DNA of 64,000 bases from Monarcha castaneiventris obscurior (taxonomy: Eukaryota; Chordata; Aves; Passeriformes; Monarchidae): the NCBI GenBank assembly GCA_026261815.1, contig JAMPIT010000354.1:620001-684000 (forward strand), given 5' to 3'. The notes beneath the pieces were generated by a model, which was not told where the DNA came from, ran no database searches, and was given only the letters and a program-made list of their open reading frames with translations. Shown here piece after piece: positions 51,401 to 57,400 of this stretch. A program made the translations under genes and the position numbers. Positions within the stretch are counted from its first letter, which is position 1; every line of letters starts with the position of its first letter.

Positions 51401-54400
51401 TTGCATTTTTTGCCTTTATCTGCTCTGAACTTTATCACTCTGCTGCCTCCTGACTGAGGATATTTAAGTTCTCCCGTTTGTCTCCTGGTTTCACCCTGGA
51501 AAATCCTATTTATGTTCATCTTCCTCGTCACGTCTTACCCTTGTCTCCCCTTCTCAGTTGATTAATAAATATCTCAGTGACTCTGATACACCGATGACTC
51601 TGGTTTTGCCTCAGTGAAAAACAATTTCTACTTTGTGTCCTACTTTCTTACGTACTTCTGACAAAACTTCCCATCCTACCTGGTGAGTGTTTAGTGCTGA
51701 GGGGCATCCAACAGCCTGGATGAGGGGGAGCTGCTGGACTGAGTCCAGAGCCATGGCAGTGCTCCAGGGCTGGAGCCCCTCTGCTCTGGAGCCAGGCTGG
51801 GAGAGCTGGGGGTGTTCACCTGCAGAGGAGAAGCTCCAGGGAGAGCTCAGAGCCCCTTCCAGGGCCTAAAGGGGCTGCAGGAGAGCTGGAGAGAGACTGG
51901 GGACAAGGGATGGAGGGACAGAACCCAGAACAAGGATGGCCCAAAGCCTCAGGTCTGGACTGTGCCAGCCCCTGGAGCAGCCTGGGCTCTGCAGGGCAGG
52001 GATTCTCCATGGAATCCTTGGGGTGCCAGAGGCACGTGGATAATGTGGGAACAACAGCCTGGGATTGGGCTGCACATGGATTTGAATGTGGCTGGGGGAA
52101 GGATCTGTCCTGGGTTTGAGTGAAGCCCTGGAATTTCCCAGGGTGCTGCAGCTCTGCTGGGTAACCAGGAATGTTGCTCCTCTGAGACTCTGTGTTTCTC
52201 TGTTTGTAAAATGGGATTGCAGGGACCATCTTCCCTTTTCACTGCTCCAGGATCCAAGGAGAAAACCAAGCTGTGTGGGTTTGGGGTATTTGTTGTGTGA
52301 GTTTGGAGTATTTGTTAGAGTGTTTGTTGTGTGACTCTGGGGCATTTTTGTGTGAATTTGGGGTGTTTTTGTGTGAGTTTGGGGTGTTCTTGTGCGAGTT
52401 TGGGGCAGTTTTGTGTGAGTTTGGGGTGTCTTTGTGTGAGTTTGGGGAGTCTTTGTGTGAGTTCGGCACTTAGCACTGCACAGTTTCCTCTCCTGTGTTC
52501 CTGCAGTGATCAGTGGCACTGACCAGGTGTTTCTCTGCAGGTGAATCGCTTTAACAAGGTGGAGGACAGGGCCATTTTCATCACTGACCGACACCTGTAC
52601 AAGATGGACCCCATGAAGCAGTACAAGGTGATGAAGACCATCCCCCTCTACAACGTGAGTACAGTGCTGGGGATCATCCTCTGGGACTCCTTCAGGGCAG
52701 TGTCTTTACTCTGTAGCTCCATTTTCATATCCATAAAATGTAAAAAGTCCTGGGGTTGCAGTTTTTAATATATTTAATGTCTTTATATCAGTTACAGTGC
52801 AGTTATTGCAACATCAAAGCATCAGGGTGGGATTGTTGGGGTGTCCTAGGCAGGGCCAGGAGTTGGACTGGATGGTCTTGGTGGGTCCCTTCCAAGTCAG
52901 GATATTCCATGGTTCTATGATTCTCTGATCATATTAGCTTTTAATTTCAGTGCATAAAATAAAAGCTAAACCCCAAACTGCCTCTTCCTCTTCTCTGTTC
53001 CTTCCCTGTTTCAGTTTGCTGTGTGCAGGATCCTGCCCCGGGAAGGGGTTGGCATTTCACAGCAGCTTATGGCACTATTCCCATGTCTCTGAGGGTTTGT
53101 TTAATCCTTCCTGTCGTCCTTGAATTTATTTTTATTTTTTTATATTTGTTCATGTTTAATGTAAATCTTACCAAAGCTAAACTCGGCGTTACGGCGAGGT
53201 CTGGCCTTGAGGGCGGTGGGGTGGAGCTGCCAGGGCCGAGGCAGTGGATTATCGGGGATGGAAGGGGGTAGACAGCACCTCAGCTCTGCTCCCCGGCATC
53301 CTGGAGCAGGGATTCAGCTGCCTGCCTGTCTCCCTCAGCCCGAGGTGACAGTGCTCTGGTTATCTCCAACCTCCAGAGCCTGCCTGGCTGCTGGGAAATG
53401 CCCTGCACGGATTTGTTGGGATGTTTGCATTTGGAGAAATGACAAACCTGGCATCTCTGTATTGCTGGGAGGACAAGGATGAGATTAGGGTGAGGGTGAA
53501 ATCTCATCCACAGATGTGGGGGGAATGATTAGCTCTGGCTGCATCCATAATGTTGGGTTTAGTCTCCTCCTGCCCTCCTTGCTGGGCATCAGCCTCAGCT
53601 GGGCACCAAGCACAGCGTATCCATGGAGTAGCTGCTCCCAGTGGGAATCCTGGCTGCAGCAGGCAGTGTCTCCATGGCAGTGCCTCTCATTTTGAAAGGA
53701 AGCTGCCCTGAGCAGCTGCAGGAGCTTTTCCTGGCTGCTGTTCTGTCCCAGTGCCAGTGTCCATGCTCAGAGGGGCTGGTGGCACATCCTGCTGTGTGCC
53801 CGTGCAAACACCCCCAGCCTGGTGCAAACCAGGCTGCAAACATCCCCAAGCTCTCAGCAGAGCTCAGACACTCAAACACTCTCAGCCTTTTAGCAGAGGG
53901 GCTTCCCACAGCTGATTTTCCAGGTGTTCCCAGACAGGTGTTTTTTGGTGACATGGACAAGGTGGGATTTTGTCAGTCAGGATTTCTCACTGTTGGTTTC
54001 TCCTCTCTTACCTTAACCAAAGCGTCCAGGTCACTGAAATTCACTGAGTGCAGGGCTAATTAGAGATAAATCTGTGTTTATCACAGATTTAGAACAATGA
54101 CTGGTTTACCTGTGTGCCTGATGGGTGTAAAGGTGCAGACTGTCCATTAGAAACAGCACAAGACCAGGTCATTGTTGGTCACCTGAACATTTCCCTCTGA
54201 AATCCTTAAAGCTTGAAAAATTAGAGGTGAGGGAGTCAGGTGCAATGTCAGGTTACTTAGAGAATCTCTGTTGCTAAGAAATGTCAGTAATTGTTGCTTT
54301 TTCACCAAAAAAAAAGTGTGTCTAAGATAGAATATCCATTCCTACAGAGAGCCCCGGGGCAGGCTGTATGGTGGTCCTGTGCTGGCTGTGGTTTGGCTGT

Positions 54401-57400
54401 GGTTTTGGCTCTGTGTTGGCTCTGTGCTGGTTGTGTGGCTGCTTTGCAGTTCCTCAGGACAAGAGCAGTTAATGGTCTGTGCAGGCAGACCATTCTTTTG
54501 CCCTGAGAATTCTCACATTTCTGCAGATATAAATCAGTTTTATTGGTAGACCTGCAGTTATTCCCTTCAGGAATCGACCACAGGGATTCTTGGCCAGTTT
54601 ATTTGACCTGAGCAGGAGTACTTGGTATTCCAGGGGTCCTGGAGTGCTTGGCACAGGAGGGATGAGAGGATGGGGTCCAGGAGGTCCTCTGCTGACCCAA
54701 GTGTTAGGGTAATATTCCAGGGTGGAAATTTGATTAAAACAAGCCTTTGGTAAGTTCTGTGGTGTAAAATTCCAGCTCTGTTGGCCGCAGCCTCTCCCTG
54801 TACCAGCTCCTCCTGCCCTGTGGTCCTGGGGAGCAGCCCCAGCCCTGCCCGTGCCCAGCGGGGCTGCTCTGGGGGCTGGGGTGGGCACTGATCCTGCTGA
54901 TGGATCCAGAGCCCCCCGAGCTGCAGGAAAGGGAGAGGAGGAGAGAGTTTGGGGTGTCTTTGATTCATACACAGGACACAAAGTATTTCACAGAACCATG
55001 GAATTGAATTTGGATTGGAAGGGACCTTAAAAACCACCCAGTGCCAGCCCTGCCATGGCAGGGACACCTCCCACTGTCCCAGGCTGCTCCAAGTCCCAAT
55101 GTCCAGCCTGGCCTTGGGCACTTCCAGGGATCCAGGGGCAGCCACAGCTGCTCTGGGCACCCTGTGCCAGGGCCTGCCCACCCTCACAGGAAAGAATTTT
55201 TTCCCAATATCCAACCTAAACCTACTCTCTTCCAGTTTGAAGCCACTCCATTTGTATTTCTCTTGCCAGGATTTCTCAAATTTACCTCTGGCAAACAGTC
55301 AGTCCTGCAAAGCAGTTGTTTGTTCCTTGTTGAAGTTATGTTTTATATTTGTTACCTAATGTTTGTATTTGTGTTGTCTTTCCCCTCCCGAGCTGCCTTG
55401 CACACTCTCCTCTGTTTCTCTGTGGCTGATCCCCCCTTCATGGGAGCCCTTCTGCCATGTGAGGGAGGCAGTGGAAGGAGCTGATCAGTGATACAGAAAT
55501 TCCTTCCTTTTTGGGAAAAGAGCAACTGTTTGAAATGCTCTGAAGGTTTTTGAGGAGCAAAGGGATGATGATGACACCAGCTGGGATGTGTATCCATGGA
55601 CCAGCCCTGTCCTACATTTGGATGAGTGTTCTCTGGGAAGAGGGAGCGTCCTTCCCATGCACAGAAGTGAACCCGGCTGGAATCCTCTGCCTGCTCCCTC
55701 TGCTGCTCCCTGTCAGCATTTCAATGCACCCTGTCAGCACAGCAGCATCCTCAGGGGTGGCGTTTCCATGGAAATCTCACTGGAGACAGTCAGCTGATGG
55801 CTGCTACAGACACAAACTTGTTTTCAGCTGAGGGAATTGCTCCCCATCGCCCACGGCCAGGTCTGCCTGGCTTGGAGTCACTCCTGTCCCTGCACGGTGC
55901 AGACTCTGCACTGAGGCAGGGGGAAGGGCTGGGAACTAAACAGGTTTGATTTGGCTCAGATGGAAGGAAGGAGTTTTTTACAGTGAGGGTGGGGAGGCCC
56001 TGGCACAGGGTGCCCAGAGCAGCTGTGGCTGCCCGTGGATCCCTGAAGTGTCCCAGGCCAGGTTGGATGGGGCTTGGAGCCACCTGGGACAGTGGGAGGT
56101 GTCCTTGCCCATGGCAGGGCTGGCACTGGCTCATCCTTAAGGTCCCTTCCCACCCAAACCATCCCATGGCTCTGGGTGAGGAATGTGTCATTCCCTACAC
56201 ATGACAAACAACAGCTTCCCTGTCAGCCCTGGTGGATTCTCCATGTGGAGAAGCTACTTTGGGGAATTCTGTGTGTGGATTTTCCATGTGCCAGCACTGT
56301 GGCACTGCCTCAGAGTACCAATCCACAGTGACCTTCTTGTTCTCACCTGAATTAAAACTGAGCAGGTAATGGCTGAGAGGAATTAAAAGGCACCCAAGCA
56401 GCAGAAGGGCTCTTGCAGCCACCTCTCCTCTCCAGTGGTGAACATAATAAAGGATGTTCTGCAGAAGCTGAGGATTTTTTCCTGCCCTTCAAGCAGGGCC
56501 AATATTAGTGTTGGTAAATACTGAGATAAGCACCTTCTCTGAAATGATGTCTTTTGTGTTGCATTTATTCACTCACAGAGTCTTGTGAGGAGGGGTGAAA
56601 TGGGAAGATTCTGAAGGGCTCTTGGCCTCCTAACAGGGTTCTGTTGAATAATTAATGTTTAAATTGCCTTTTCAAATCCGACACTTCGACTTGTTCATCT
56701 TTCACACTCGCTGCACATTTAAAACCTTGATGGCAGCAGTCCCTGTGGTGCAGTTGTGCTCACAGGAGGGTATTTAGGCATGCAAATTAATTTTAAGGGA
56801 CACTATAAAGCCAGGCAGCTGTTAATGCCTGTGCATGAAGTGGAGCTTGTTTGGAAAGCATTTCACAACCCCAGAATAGCCTGAACAGGGAATAAACTCC
56901 ACCTGTGCTGGTGGAACTGGTAGCAGAGGGCCCTGCCCGGGGTTCCAGGGGCAGCAGCTGCTGTCCTTCAGCTCCTGGGGTAATAAACCAACAAAATCCC
57001 AGGGACTGGACCTTGTGTGGTGTCTCATCCCAAAAATAGGGCCCAGACCACACTGCTGTGGGCTGGGCTGGGCTTTTCTGGGATGTGTGAGGCATCCAGA
57101 GCTGCTGGAACAGCTTCCTTGGAAATAACACATTGGGACTGCTGAAGTAAACCCAGGGAGCAGCCTGAGCCTGAGGGATCCGTGGGCTGAAAGGAGTCGG
57201 GAATCTCCTGGATTGGTGCTCACACAGCTCTGGGGGACACAGGAGCCTCTTCCCTTAAACAAGGGAATAATGAGACTTTAAATTCCACAGAGTGGTTTAT
57301 GGGCGCCTCTCACTTGGAGGGGAGTGGGGCTTCTCTCTGCAAATCCCGGGGTGGCTCAAAGGAGCCCTTTAATGGGCAGGGAAGGTCCTCTGTGTTCTCT

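Larger units (their letters stand above)
45423..52540 (+). other. MYO1D: MYO1D intron O-P, 7.1 kb
   Basis: Holds CR1 fragments at 45.57, 47.17, 48.75, 50.11 and 51.76 kb, a pyrimidine-rich stretch at 51.0-51.69 kb, and a 21-bp minisatellite at 52271-52464. 45.65-47.1 kb looks unique. Confidence 0.8.

Noticed and set aside
51866..52594. 242-residue open frame on the minus strand with Thr-His-Thr-Lys-Thr-Pro-Gln heptads
   Set aside because: It is the translation of the 21-bp minisatellite plus a CR1 fragment and overlaps exon P; not a protein gene.
54567..55214. 215-residue open frame on the minus strand
   Set aside because: Partly CR1 sequence (54990-55253) and otherwise without recognisable protein features.
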